A stretch of DNA of 64,000 bases from Pseudomonas baetica (GTDB taxonomy: Bacteria > Pseudomonadota > Gammaproteobacteria > Pseudomonadales > Pseudomonadaceae): contig NZ_JAIHLQ010000001.1 of NCBI RefSeq assembly GCF_019733355.1, positions 186,001-250,000 on the forward strand, read 5' to 3'. The stretch's first letter is position 1. Each line of letters opens with the position of its first letter. Of this stretch, positions 34,705 through 43,905 are shown one piece after another. A model generated the notes under the pieces. It did no database searches. It was given only the letters and a program-made list of their open reading frames with translations, and was not told the origin of the DNA. A program made the translations under genes and the position numbers.

Positions 34705-35595
34705 TCAGGCTGCGCGCTCGTCGCCGGGGTTGCGCTCGAAGTAACGTTTGTACTCGCGACTGAACTGCGAAGTACTCTGATACCCCACCCGATGCGCGAC
34801 CTGCGCCACACCCAAGCCTTCAGCCACCAGCAACGTCTGCGCCTTGAGCAACCGCAAGCGCTTGAGATACTGCACCGGCGACAACAACGTGCTGCGTTTG
34901 AAGTGTTCGTGAAACGTCGAAACGCTCATGTTCGCGCAACTGGCCAGCGTCTCGACATTCAACGGCTCCGTGTAATGCGCATGCAGATGGCTGATCGACG
35001 CCGCCACCCTCGCAAACTGCCCCTGCTGCTCGACCAACGCCCGCAACACATCGGCCTGCGGCCCGCGCAATGCGACGAACAACAATTCACGCACCCGTGC
35101 CGGCCCGAGAATCTGGCATTCCAGCGGATCGTGCAGACAGCTCAGCAGCCGTTCGACACAACCGCGCATACCATCGTCGAGCACCACCGAAGTCATCGAC
35201 TCTGGCGTCTGCGCCGGAATATGCCGCCCCGGCGCGAGTCCCATCGCCAGCACCAACTCGCCAAGCAACACCCGATCAATCGCCACCGACACCCCTAGCA
35301 ACGGCGCATCCGGCAAGGCAAAGGTTTCACATTCAAAAGGCACCGGCAGCGCCTGAATCAAATAATGCCCCGCACCGTATTCCATTGTCCGAGGCCCAAG
35401 GAACGCCAGTTTGCTGCCCTGGGCGATGATCATCAGGCTCGGCTCATAAATGTGCGGGCCACGGGCGACGTCGCAACTGGCGCGCAACACCCGCACGCCC
35501 GGCAGCCCGGTCTGGGAATAACCGTCGCGCAGTGCCAGCGGTTCAATCAGCGAAACCAGCCTGGCATTGGCATCAAGGTGACGGGTCAATTGCAT
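34705..35595 (-). CDS. AraC family transcriptional regulator
   Basis: About 296 residues. The N-terminal part (LRDGYSQTGLPGVRVLRASCDVARGPHIYEPSLMIIAQGSKLAFLG) matches the AraC-type N-terminal domain of the cupin-like group. The C-terminal double helix-turn-helix runs from about residue 195 (LNVETLASCANMSVSTFHEHFKRSTLLSPVQYLKRLRLLKAQTLL, GVAQVAHRVGYQSTSQFSREYKRYFE). The start at 35595 (MQLTRHL) is a judgement; ATG 35619 is possible. It is divergent from the alcohol dehydrogenase gene, which it probably controls, as in many Pseudomonas pairs. Confidence 0.88.
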   Translation of the reverse strand: MQLTRHLDANARLVSLIEPLALRDGYSQTGLPGVRVLRASCDVARGPHIYEPSLMIIAQGSKLAFLGPRTMEYGAGHYLIQALPVPFECETFALPDAPLLGVSVAIDRVLLGELVLAMGLAPGRHIPAQTPESMTSVVLDDGMRGCVERLLSCLHDPLECQILGPARVRELLFVALRGPQADVLRALVEQQGQFARVAASISHLHAHYTEPLNVETLASCANMSVSTFHEHFKRSTLLSPVQYLKRLRLLKAQTLLVAEGLGVAQVAHRVGYQSTSQFSREYKRYFERNPGDERAA

Positions 35596-35785
35596 CGAAA
35601 GTGTCTTCACAAAATTCATGGAAAAAGGGATGAAAGCATCATCGCAGATCCTTTTGCCTATGCGACCGATCAAACCTGCATGCCGGAGGATTAGGCATGA
35701 GACCCGGAGGAATCGTCATGGCCGGACCGGCGGACGGCGCCCAAAATGCGCCGCCTCACCTGTCACTGCTTTTGCGAGGTTCCAC

Positions 35786-36838
35786 ATGTACACCGCCATC
35801 GGCTATGCGGCCCAATCGGCCACCACCCCCCTCGCCCCGATGAAGTTCGAACGTCGCAGCCCACGGGCCGACGATGTCGCCATCGAAATCCTTTACTGCG
35901 GCGTCTGCCACTCCGACATTCACCAGGCACGCAACGAATGGGGCATTGCTGTTTACCCGTTGATGCCCGGCCACGAGATCGTCGGAAAAGTCACCGCCAT
36001 CGGTACGAATGTCACCAAGCATAAAGTGGGCGACCTGGTCGGCGTTGGCTGCATGGTCGACTCCTGTCGCACCTGCGAAGCCTGCCAATCGAACCTTGAG
36101 CAATACTGCCTCGAAGGCCCGACCATGACTTACGCCACCCCGGATCGGGTCGACGGCAGCAACACCATGGGCGGTTATTCGGACAGCATCGTCGTCAGCG
36201 AACACTTCGTGGTCCGCATTCCGGAAAAACTGGCATTGGCCAGCGCCGCACCGATCCTATGCGCCGGCATCACCACGTACTCGCCGCTCAAGCATTACGG
36301 CGTCAAGGCTGGCGACAAAGTCGGGATCCTTGGCATGGGCGGCTTGGGCCACATGGGCATCAAGTTCGCCAAAGCCATGGGCGCTGAAGTGACCTTGTTC
36401 ACCCGTTCGGCGAGCAAGGCTGAAGAAGGCCGTCGTCAGGGCGCCGATCATGTGATCGTCTCCACCGACGCCGAGCAGATGAAAGCCGCCGCCGGTTACT
36501 TCGACTTCCTGCTCGACACCATTCCGGTGCAACACGACCTGAACCCGTACCTCGACACCTTGCGTTTTGATGGCGTACACATTCTGGTCGGTCTGATCGA
36601 GCCCGTTGATCCACCGGTACACGCCGCCAAACTGGTATTGGGTCGTCGCGTACTGGCCGGTTCCTTGATCGGCGGCGTCGCCGAAACCCAGGAAGTGCTG
36701 GATTTCTGCGCCGAGCACAACATCACCTGCGACATCGAAATGCTCGACATCCGCCAGATCAACGAGGCCTACGCCCGGATGATCGCTGGTGACGTGAAAT
36801 ACCGTTTCGTGATCGACATGGCAACGCTCAAAGTTTAA
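35786..36838 (+). CDS. zinc-dependent NAD(P) alcohol dehydrogenase (YahK-type)
   Basis: A 350-residue medium-chain dehydrogenase/reductase. The catalytic zinc ligands are in YCGVCHSDIHQARN and PGHEIVGKV; the structural zinc site is the four-Cys lobe CMVDSCRTCEACQSNLEQYC. The cofactor motif is GILGMGGLGHMGIKFAKAMGA. The sequence resembles YahK/cinnamyl-alcohol-type aldehyde reductases, which reduce a wide range of aldehydes. The start at 35786 (MYTAIGYAAQSATTPLAP) fits the family. Its stop overlaps the stop region of the convergent IclR gene by 4 bp. Confidence 0.92.
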   Translation: MYTAIGYAAQSATTPLAPMKFERRSPRADDVAIEILYCGVCHSDIHQARNEWGIAVYPLMPGHEIVGKVTAIGTNVTKHKVGDLVGVGCMVDSCRTCEACQSNLEQYCLEGPTMTYATPDRVDGSNTMGGYSDSIVVSEHFVVRIPEKLALASAAPILCAGITTYSPLKHYGVKAGDKVGILGMGGLGHMGIKFAKAMGAEVTLFTRSASKAEEGRRQGADHVIVSTDAEQMKAAAGYFDFLLDTIPVQHDLNPYLDTLRFDGVHILVGLIEPVDPPVHAAKLVLGRRVLAGSLIGGVAETQEVLDFCAEHNITCDIEMLDIRQINEAYARMIAGDVKYRFVIDMATLKV

Positions 36839-37638
36839 ATCTTAAGCCCAAGCTCTGCCGACAACCGGGCTGTGACCCCTTTGATCAGGGGAATCAGCTC
36901 GGCCATTTTTTCCAACGGCATGTACGGCACGGTGCTGGCAATGCTGATTGCCGCGACGATACGTTTGCTTGCATCGCGGATCGGCGCCGCCACGCAACGG
37001 ATCGACGGTTCGTTGTCTTCCAGATCGAACGCGTAGCCACCGGCGACGTATTCGGCCATTCGCTGCTCAAGCTGTTCCCAGGATTGCTGGGGATGCTGCG
37101 GCCAGAACTGACTTTTCCCACCCGCCGGCAGGCTGATGTCGTACAGGCGCTGCCAATCCTGCGGCGAATCATCGAGCATCAAGGCCTTACCGATCCCGGT
37201 GCGCGCCAACGGCATTCGATGGCCGACCCGCGAACGCATTTCCGGGCCATTGCGCCCCGGATTCTTCAGTAGATACAGCACTTCATCGCCTTCACGAATC
37301 CCCAGGTGAACGGTATCCCCCGTCAGCGCCGACAACTCGTCCAGATACGTCCCGGCCAGACTCACCAGCGGCAACTCTTCGCGCGCCTGAAACCCCAGCT
37401 CAATCAGCTTCGGCCCGAGCAAATACCCGACCTGCGGCACCACGCGCAGATAACGCTCGTCGACCAGACAACTAGCCAGTCGATGGGTGGTGCTGCGCGT
37501 CGTACCGATCAGCCGCGCGATCTCCTTGAGATCGCGGGCGCCACTGGCCACAGCCTGCACCACACCCAAGCCGCGCAGCAGCGTTTGCGTGCCGGTGGGC
37601 GCGGCGTCCTTGGTTTTTTCCGGGGCGTCTTCCTGCAT
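36835..37638 (-). CDS. IclR family regulator of the galactonate operon
   Basis: A 267-residue IclR-type regulator. The N-terminal winged helix is QTLLRGLGVVQAVASGARDLKEIARLIGTTRSTTHRLASCL; the C-terminal ligand domain shows DTVHLGIREGDEVLYLL and RIVAAISIASTVPYM. It is the last gene of the dgo run (60 bp after the transporter), so regulation of galactonate use is the natural reading. The ligand is probably galactonate or a derivative; inferred. Confidence 0.88.
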   Translation of the reverse strand: MQEDAPEKTKDAAPTGTQTLLRGLGVVQAVASGARDLKEIARLIGTTRSTTHRLASCLVDERYLRVVPQVGYLLGPKLIELGFQAREELPLVSLAGTYLDELSALTGDTVHLGIREGDEVLYLLKNPGRNGPEMRSRVGHRMPLARTGIGKALMLDDSPQDWQRLYDISLPAGGKSQFWPQHPQQSWEQLEQRMAEYVAGGYAFDLEDNEPSIRCVAAPIRDASKRIVAAISIASTVPYMPLEKMAELIPLIKGVTARLSAELGLKI

Positions 37639-37698
37639 ATCCAGCCTTTACCGTTGAGCGAGGGAACGGGCGGCATTATGGTCGCCCGATGCTGACCA

Positions 37699-39009
37699 CT
37701 ACAACTTGATACGTTCGACCTTGCCCACCAGCAGCACGTAGGACAAAGCGCCGACCAACGCGAGAACCGCGATATAGGTGATCGCCGGGGCAAACGAGTC
37801 GCCACTGGCGAGGAACCCGATCACGATCGGCGTGGCAATCGCTGACAGGTTGCCGATGAAATTGAACACCCCACCGGTGAGGCCGAGCAGCCGCGCCGGC
37901 GCGAGGGTCGACACCAGCGACCAGGTGATTGATGCCAGACCGTTGCCAAAAAACGCCAGCGCCAGGAAGGCAATCACCAGCGGCGTCGATTCAACGAAGT
38001 TGGCACCGATGATCGAAGTGGAAATCAACAACCCGCCGATGATCGGCAACTTGCGCGCAAACCCTACGGTGTAACCGCGACGAATCAGGAAATCGGAAAA
38101 GAACCCTGAACACAGCACGCCAATGAACGCCGCGAGAAACGGCAGCGACGCCAACAGGCCGGACTTGATGAAGTCCATGCCGCGATATTTCACCAGATAA
38201 GTCGGGAACCACGTCAGGAAGAACCACAGCGTCGAGTTCAGGCAGAACTGACCGAGGTAGATGCCCCACAACTTGCGCTGGCTGAGAACGATGCCTAGAT
38301 CTGTCCAACTGAATTTGGCTTTGACCTTGGCAGTCTCGGACTGGATATCCACCAACCCGCCGCCCTCACGAATCAGATCGATTTCTGCCTCATTGACGCC
38401 TTTGAAGTCGCGAGGTTCGCGATACACCGCGTACCAGATCGCCGCCCAGATGATGCCCACTGCACCGGTCGCGACGAACACCATGTGCCAGCCGAACTCG
38501 TGTTGCAGCCAGGCCAGGACCGGGGTAAGAAAGGCCAACCCAACGAACTGACCGGAGGTATAGAAACCAATCGCCGTGGCGCGCTCGCGCTCAGGAAACC
38601 AGGTGGTGACCACGCGGCTATTGATCGGATAGGCCGGCGCCTCCAGCGCGCCGACCGCCATGCGCAGGACGAACAGCGCAATGAAACTGGCGGCGAAGCC
38701 AAGCATCACCGTGGCCACCGACCACAGCAGCAGCGCGACGCTGTACAGGATGCGCGGCGGCACCCGATCCACCAGCCAGCCGCCGGGGATCTGCATGGCG
38801 GCGTAGGTCCAGCCGAACGCGGAGAAAATCAGGCCGACGTGAATCGGGTCGATGCCCAGCTCAGTGGTCAGCGCCGGCGCGGCAATCGACAGGTTGCTAC
38901 GGTCGAGGTAGTTGATCACCACGGTGATGAATAGCAACACCATGATGAAAAATCGCTTACGGCTAGGCGCGACTAAAGACGCCTGCCCGGTGAGGGTTTG
39001 CGGTTGCAT
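37699..39009 (-). CDS. MFS transporter, probable D-galactonate importer
   Basis: A 436-residue inner-membrane protein with 12 transmembrane helices of the anion:cation symporter family. Helix 1 contains VINYLDRSNLSIAAPAL, and GWLVDRVPPRILY is the MFS loop 2-3 motif. Its place directly after dgoD points to galactonate as substrate. The start at 39009 (MQPQTLTGQASLVAPSRKRFFIMV) fits the family; the upstream frame crosses a REP pair. Confidence 0.88.
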   Translation of the reverse strand: MQPQTLTGQASLVAPSRKRFFIMVLLFITVVINYLDRSNLSIAAPALTTELGIDPIHVGLIFSAFGWTYAAMQIPGGWLVDRVPPRILYSVALLLWSVATVMLGFAASFIALFVLRMAVGALEAPAYPINSRVVTTWFPERERATAIGFYTSGQFVGLAFLTPVLAWLQHEFGWHMVFVATGAVGIIWAAIWYAVYREPRDFKGVNEAEIDLIREGGGLVDIQSETAKVKAKFSWTDLGIVLSQRKLWGIYLGQFCLNSTLWFFLTWFPTYLVKYRGMDFIKSGLLASLPFLAAFIGVLCSGFFSDFLIRRGYTVGFARKLPIIGGLLISTSIIGANFVESTPLVIAFLALAFFGNGLASITWSLVSTLAPARLLGLTGGVFNFIGNLSAIATPIVIGFLASGDSFAPAITYIAVLALVGALSYVLLVGKVERIKL

Positions 39010-39075
39010 GGGGGTGCCTCTTGTTATGTTTATTGAGGTCGTTGAATGCAGATACCCCATCCATGGAGATCTAAA

Positions 39076-39152
39076 TGGTGGGAGCGGGCTTGCTCGCGAA
39101 TGGGATGTTTCATCTGCAGCAATATCGACTGCAAGCCCTCTCCCACAGGGGG
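39076..39152. repeat. REP pair
   Basis: GTGGGAGCGGGCTTGCTCGCGAA and the inverted CAAGCCCTCTCCCACAGGGGG unit, between dgoD and the MFS gene within the operon; it may lower downstream expression. Confidence 0.75.
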
Positions 39153-39172
39153 ACATCAGTGATGTCGGTGAC

Positions 39173-40321
39173 TCACCACTCGGCAAAACTGCCATCGGCA
39201 TGGCGCCAGATCGGGTTGCGCCAGCGGTGGCCGACGGCCGCACGCTCGATCACGTATTCCTCGTTGATCTCGATCCCCAAGCCCGGCCCGTTCGGGATCT
39301 TCACGAAGCCTTTGTCGTAATCGAATACCCGCGGATCTTTCACGTAATCGAGCAAATCGTTGCTCTCGTTGTAATGGATGCCCAGGCTCTGCTCCTGGAT
39401 AAACGCGTTGTAACAAACCGCGTCCAGTTGCAAACACGCCGCCAGCGCAATCGGCCCCAACGGGCAATGCAGCGCCAATGCCACGTCGTAGGCTTCGGCC
39501 ATGTTGGCGATCTTGCGGGTTTCAGTGATGCCGCCCGCGTGGGAAGCATCCGGCTGGATGATGTCGACGTAACCTTCGCTCAACACCCGTTTAAAATCCC
39601 ACCGCGAGAACAGTCGCTCACCGAGGGCAATCGGCGTGCTGGTCAGCGGCGCCAGCTCTTTCAACGCTTCGTAGTTTTCGCTGAGCACAGGCTCCTCGAT
39701 AAACATCAGTTTGTACGGATCGAGTTCCTTCATCAGCACCTTGGCCATGGGCTTGTGTACCCGGCCATGGAAGTCGACACCGATGCCGACGTTCGGCCCA
39801 ACCGCATCACGCACGGCGGCGACGTTGGCCAACGCGAGGTCGACTTTTTCAAAGGTATCGAGAAATTGCAGCTCTTCGGTGCCGTTCATTTTTACCGCGG
39901 TAAACCCACGACTGACGGCCTCTTTCGCCGCGCGTGCTGTATCGGCCGGACGGTCGCCACCGATCCACGAATACACACGGATCTTGTCGCGCACCTGGCC
40001 GCCGAGCAAATCGCTGACCGACACGCCGAGGGCCTTGCCCTTGATATCCCACAGGGCCTGGTCGATGCCGGCCAGTGCACTCATGTGGATCGCGCCGCCA
40101 CGGTAAAAGCCGCCGCGATACAGCACTGTCCAGATGTCTTCGATGTTGCGTGGGTCTTTGCCGATCAGGTAGTCGGACAATTCTTCTACGGCGGCCGCCA
40201 CGGTGTGTGCGCGACCTTCAACCACAGGCTCGCCCCAACCGGTCACGCCTTCGTCGGTTTCGACCTTGAGGAAACACCAGCGCGGCGGGACGATGAAGGT
40301 GGTGAGTTTGGTGATTTTCAT
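39173..40321 (-). CDS. dgoD: D-galactonate dehydratase
   Basis: A 382-residue enolase-superfamily enzyme that converts D-galactonate to 2-dehydro-3-deoxy-D-galactonate. It opens [32 protein letters not shown], and the metal and acid/base region [32 protein letters not shown] holds the Asp and His at the positions known for the E. coli enzyme (D-F-H-185 type). Length and motifs match DgoD closely. It lies between dgoA and the transporter gene. Confidence 0.94.
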   Translation of the reverse strand: MKITKLTTFIVPPRWCFLKVETDEGVTGWGEPVVEGRAHTVAAAVEELSDYLIGKDPRNIEDIWTVLYRGGFYRGGAIHMSALAGIDQALWDIKGKALGVSVSDLLGGQVRDKIRVYSWIGGDRPADTARAAKEAVSRGFTAVKMNGTEELQFLDTFEKVDLALANVAAVRDAVGPNVGIGVDFHGRVHKPMAKVLMKELDPYKLMFIEEPVLSENYEALKELAPLTSTPIALGERLFSRWDFKRVLSEGYVDIIQPDASHAGGITETRKIANMAEAYDVALALHCPLGPIALAACLQLDAVCYNAFIQEQSLGIHYNESNDLLDYVKDPRVFDYDKGFVKIPNGPGLGIEINEEYVIERAAVGHRWRNPIWRHADGSFAEW

Positions 40322-40355
40322 CTTTTTGTCTCTCTTGTTGGATGCGCCAGAGTTC

Positions 40356-40976
40356 TTAGCGAAGGGCCTTCCAGGCAGTGACGTAGGCCGTGGCATTGAC
40401 CGCCACTTGCTCCGGCGTCATGCCCGGTTTGAACAACCCGGAACCGAGGCCGAAGCCTTTCACTCCGGCGTCGATAAACGCCTGCATGTTGTCCGGGGTG
40501 ATGCCGCCGACCGGTGCCAGCACCGTGCCCGCCGGCAACACCGCCAGCCAGGCTCTGACGACCGCAGGGCCCATCTGCTCGGCCGGAAACAGCTTGAGTA
40601 TGTCCGCCCCCTCCTCCAGCGCCGCGAACGCTTCGGTCGGTGTGGCCACACCCGGCGACAGGTACAGCCCCGCCGCTTTCGCTGCACGCAGTACCTTGGC
40701 ATCGCTGTGCGGCATGACGATCACCTGGCCGCCCGCCTCTTTCACCAAGTTGACCTGTTCCGGCGTCAACACCGTACCGGCACCAATCAGGCAATCGGCG
40801 GGCAAGGTCCTGCGCAGGATGCGAATACTTTCGTACGGTGACGGGGAATTAAGCGGTACTTCAATGACGCGAAATCCGGCTGCATACAGGACTTCTCCGA
40901 CAGCGGCGGCTTCCTGCGGATGCAGGCCACGCAGGATCGCGATCAGACCGTTTTGTGCCAATGCTTGCTTGAGCAT
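40356..40976 (-). CDS. dgoA: 2-dehydro-3-deoxy-6-phosphogalactonate aldolase
   Basis: A 206-residue KDPG/KDPGal aldolase cleaving the phosphorylated sugar acid to pyruvate and glyceraldehyde 3-phosphate. Visible motifs are [24 protein letters not shown] and the Schiff-base Lys in [15 protein letters not shown]. The start at 40976 ([17 protein letters not shown]) is set by similarity; the longer frame enters the dgoK stop region. It is between dgoK and dgoD. Confidence 0.94.
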   Translation of the reverse strand: MLKQALAQNGLIAILRGLHPQEAAAVGEVLYAAGFRVIEVPLNSPSPYESIRILRRTLPADCLIGAGTVLTPEQVNLVKEAGGQVIVMPHSDAKVLRAAKAAGLYLSPGVATPTEAFAALEEGADILKLFPAEQMGPAVVRAWLAVLPAGTVLAPVGGITPDNMQAFIDAGVKGFGLGSGLFKPGMTPEQVAVNATAYVTAWKALR

Positions 40977-40995
40977 GTCAGGCCTCCAGTCAGGG

Positions 40996-41985
40996 TTAAC
41001 GGGATGGGGAATCAATCAGTCCGGCGGCCAGCGCCAGTTGCCACAAACCACGCTCGGTGGCCTGTTCGGCCAGCGTGACCTTGGCGAAACCGCAGGCATC
41101 GAGGGCGCGGCTATAGCGCGCGCAGAGTGGCGCGTTGCCGATGAGGATGATCGAAGGAAGATTCGGGTTGTTGCGGCGACGCCGTTGCACTGAGGCGAGC
41201 GCCGCCAACTCATGACCGATCATCAGGCCAGACAGATAATCCGCTTGGGCCGTCGGGCTCAGTTCACCGGTCAGCCCCAAGGTACGGGCGCTAAACAACG
41301 TCGAGAGCACGCCGAGTTCACCGTCCGCCGACAGCGCAACCTGTACGCCCCGGTCAAACGCCTGACCATCGAACGCCGCACCTTGCTGTTGGGTACGGCC
41401 GAGGATGCTGTGATCACTGAGCACGGCGAATACTTCGCCGGTCATGAAGGTGTCGAAATGCGTGATGCAGCCATCGACCACCTCCACCCATTTCGAGTGA
41501 CTGCCGGGCAGGCCGATCAACAGCTCATCGCCCGTCTCGACCGGCAGATTTTGCAGAATGCCGAGAACTTGCGTCTCTTCGCCGCGCATCACATTCGGCA
41601 GACGCGAACGCTGAATCACGCCCGGCACGATATGTACTCGCATGCCGCGAAGACTGACAACCGTTTGTAGGGATTTTCCGAGATTGGCGACGTTCGCCGG
41701 CGTCTCGCAGTAGGCCGCTTCGCGCCAGCCCTGCGCGCTACCGACCATACCGCAAGCGATCACCGGCAGATCCGGCTGCGCATTGAGCCAGTCGCCACAC
41801 GCCTCATCGAAGGCCAGCTCAAAACCATCGGCACATTCGCGCCCGTTGATGACTCGCGGGGTCTTCGGCAGTTGCATGATCCCGGACGACAGCGAGCGCT
41901 GCTCCAGCACCACACCGCCCGCCGCGAGTTTGTAAGCACGTAATGAGGTCGTCCCCCAATCGAGCGCGATCAATTGCGCCAGCAT
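40996..41985 (-). CDS. dgoK: 2-dehydro-3-deoxygalactonokinase
   Basis: A 329-residue sugar-acid kinase phosphorylating 2-dehydro-3-deoxygalactonate at C6. It begins MLAQLIALDWGTTSLRAYKL, the phosphate-1 loop of the family, and carries CGMVGSAQGWREAAYCETP and GLPGSHSKWVEV. It is the first gene of the dgo operon; a 21-bp palindrome lies 80 bp upstream of its start. Confidence 0.94.
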   Translation of the reverse strand: MLAQLIALDWGTTSLRAYKLAAGGVVLEQRSLSSGIMQLPKTPRVINGRECADGFELAFDEACGDWLNAQPDLPVIACGMVGSAQGWREAAYCETPANVANLGKSLQTVVSLRGMRVHIVPGVIQRSRLPNVMRGEETQVLGILQNLPVETGDELLIGLPGSHSKWVEVVDGCITHFDTFMTGEVFAVLSDHSILGRTQQQGAAFDGQAFDRGVQVALSADGELGVLSTLFSARTLGLTGELSPTAQADYLSGLMIGHELAALASVQRRRRNNPNLPSIILIGNAPLCARYSRALDACGFAKVTLAEQATERGLWQLALAAGLIDSPSR

Positions 41986-42064
41986 CGCTTCACCTGTTTT
42001 GTTTTTGGCAGTGAGTGCGATGGACTATAAACCTTGGCGCAGTAAAATCTCAATATATAAATAT

Positions 42065-42085
42065 CAATCCCATATTATGGGATTG
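42065..42085. promoter_or_regulatory. palindromic operator candidate upstream of dgoK
   Basis: Perfect inverted repeat with arms CAATCCCATA and TATGGGATTG around a single T, in an AT-rich stretch. It is likely the operator of the IclR regulator encoded at the operon's end; no second copy was seen near the iclR or transporter genes. Confidence 0.65.
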
Positions 42086-42699
42086 GCAGGCGCGACAAAT
42101 ATTTCTTTTCTAAGTCTTTAACATGCCGATCCGCTTCCACGCGGTCACCGCGCACGAGACATGTTCAAGGAAGAAATTTGTACAAGTAGGCGTTCATTCT
42201 GATTTTGCATGCGATTAAATTTCGACCCGCAAATTCAGCGCTTAAGTCCTTGCTATTCATTAGCTTTTCACTCGATGAGCCCTTCACTCTATAAAACATG
42301 AGGCCTGCTTTAAAGGCTACCCCGTTGGCAGGCTTCACGGACTCAATCCCCCGCTCACCATATTCATTCAGATTCCTGATACCTGGCGATTAATGGATAC
42401 ACCACTTGATTAGCGGCATGACCTATGAAGTGCTGATTTAATAATTGAAAGGGCCGAAAGAGATGAACATTCAGAATATGACCCGCACCTGGCTCGAGAC
42501 TTTCATGGCTTTTTCGCGGAACGTTCCAGCACACATTTAAACTATAAAACGGCAACGTACCAGCACCATCGACAGGGCTTGCCAGTTTGCAAAAATAGCA
42601 ACTGAACGTTATCGAAGCACAGAAAAAAACACTCATACCTGCCCGAGATCTGAGCCTCGGACATGTAAATAATGTATACGCATGAGACTGGCAAATATC
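42086..42699. other. AT-rich gap without a credible gene
   Basis: About 600 bp between the dgo promoter and the TetR gene. One open frame on the minus strand (42364-42636) has no family resemblance and a poor composition. A weak inverted repeat, GGCCTGC (42302-42308) with GCAGGCT (42328-42334), may be a transcript end. This gap looks like a boundary between core and accessory DNA. Confidence 0.4.
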
Positions 42700-43281
42700 C
42701 TACAAGGGCTCTGCAGTCTGGATAAGCGAGTTCAATACCAATTTTATTTCTGAAGCTGGATCTTTATGGCCTTGCAATATCAACCCTTCCGACAGAGCGG
42801 TGAACGTCTTTGCAAGATTGGCGCACTCCAACGGAGGCTTCTTGCCGGCATGACCGAATATAATCGCGATCAACTTGCCCAACGCCTCACTATTCTCCTG
42901 ATGCAGAGCGTAGTAATGCGCTGAAAATTCCTCATCGCGCAAAGCAATCAGTTGTAACTCCGCATCCAAAATGGCACAACTGGCATTATTTTTAAGCGTA
43001 TCGATGTAAGAATTTAATCCATGCACCAGTTCTTCTGATGAATATCCAGCAGCCAATGTGACACCCAACCGATCGATCTCAACTCGCTTGAACCTCTGGG
43101 TTAATTGCAGAAGCAAGTCTGACTTGCTTGTAAAGTTTGAAAAAAAAGCCCCCTTTGAAAAGCCGGCCTCCTCAGATATAGCATTGACACTCGCGGCATG
43201 AAAGCCTTTCCTAACCATCAGATCAGTGGCGGTATCGAACAACTTATCCCTCGTTACTTGCTGGCTTTCTTCACGACCCAT
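42700..43281 (-). CDS. TetR/AcrR family regulator
   Basis: A 193-residue (from 43281) TetR-type repressor with an N-terminal helix-turn-helix: RDKLFDTATDLMVRKGFHAASVNAISEEAGFSKGAFFSNFTSKSDLLLQL. The C-terminal ligand domain is of the AcrR C group and binds an unknown small molecule. Starts at 43329 (MVFCL...) or a GTG between are possible; 43281 gives the usual distance to helix 1 and is preceded by AAGAAGAGA. It is divergent from the biosynthetic genes that begin at 43906 and is their likely regulator. Gamma-butyrolactone receptors in Streptomyces are also TetR proteins, but this one is not specifically similar to them by eye. Confidence 0.88.
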   Translation of the reverse strand: MGREESQQVTRDKLFDTATDLMVRKGFHAASVNAISEEAGFSKGAFFSNFTSKSDLLLQLTQRFKRVEIDRLGVTLAAGYSSEELVHGLNSYIDTLKNNASCAILDAELQLIALRDEEFSAHYYALHQENSEALGKLIAIIFGHAGKKPPLECANLAKTFTALSEGLILQGHKDPASEIKLVLNSLIQTAEPL

Positions 43282-43326
43282 TCTCTTCTTAATCACACCT
43301 TCGGCTCCTCTGGCCAAACAAAAAAC

Positions 43327-43360
43327 CATTTGTAACTAAATGTAATGAACTTGCTGTTCA
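43327..43360. promoter_or_regulatory. possible TetR operators
   Basis: Two small inverted repeats just upstream of the TetR gene: CATTTGTAACTAAATG (43327-43342) and TGAAC-TTGCT-GTTCA (43346-43360). Their place fits autorepression; no biochemical support. Confidence 0.35.
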
Positions 43361-43905
43361 CTGAAAATACGAATTTAACGACTATACCTTATACCAGAGC
43401 ACCTTAATCAATTTACATTTAAGCTTTTAAAATGTGCCCTGTAAATGCCATGCATGGAAGCGGAGGCGGCGAGATGCACTGCATCGATATGCAGCCCCGA
43501 CAGTGCAAGCGCTGGCAACTCATAGAGAGGTGGCAACTGCAGCACGCTCAGGCACTTCGGTATCCAGCCTGACGCGTGGCCCACCCAATCGAATCATCAA
43601 GGTTGTCTTGTGGCTCACCCCAAAGGAACGCGGCGAGCGGCAAAAAATTTCTTTCAATGACCTTAATTCTCCCCAATCAGGTGAAATGCCCACTGGCAAT
43701 AAACCTATAAGATACTGATTTTATTATATTTAAATCCGCTTCGACGACCTCCCACCTTACAATCAAAACGAAATACCGCTTGATTTTCAGATACCGAATG
43801 GTTTTTACTTGCGCCGTTGGTTCAGCCAACACCTGATCAGAGCATCGAGACCCGTGACATCAATCTCAATGCAGCAGCAGGTTACCCCACAGGAGCTGGA
43901 TTTTA
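43361..43905. promoter_or_regulatory. divergent promoter gap upstream of the biosynthetic cluster
   Basis: About 545 bp. The open frame at 43434-43718 looks non-coding (Arg-rich, no family). A small hairpin GTTGG-TTCAG-CCAAC lies at 43816-43830, and AGGAG for the SDR gene at 43891-43895. No convincing -35/-10 pair was fixed by eye. Confidence 0.4.

Noticed and set aside
42364..42636. 90-codon open frame on the minus strand between the dgo promoter and the TetR gene
   Set aside because: No family resemblance, unusual composition, no ribosome binding site and no operon context; treated as non-coding.
43434..43718. 94-codon open frame upstream of the biosynthetic cluster
   Set aside because: Arg-rich, no recognisable motif, in a promoter gap; looks like chance.
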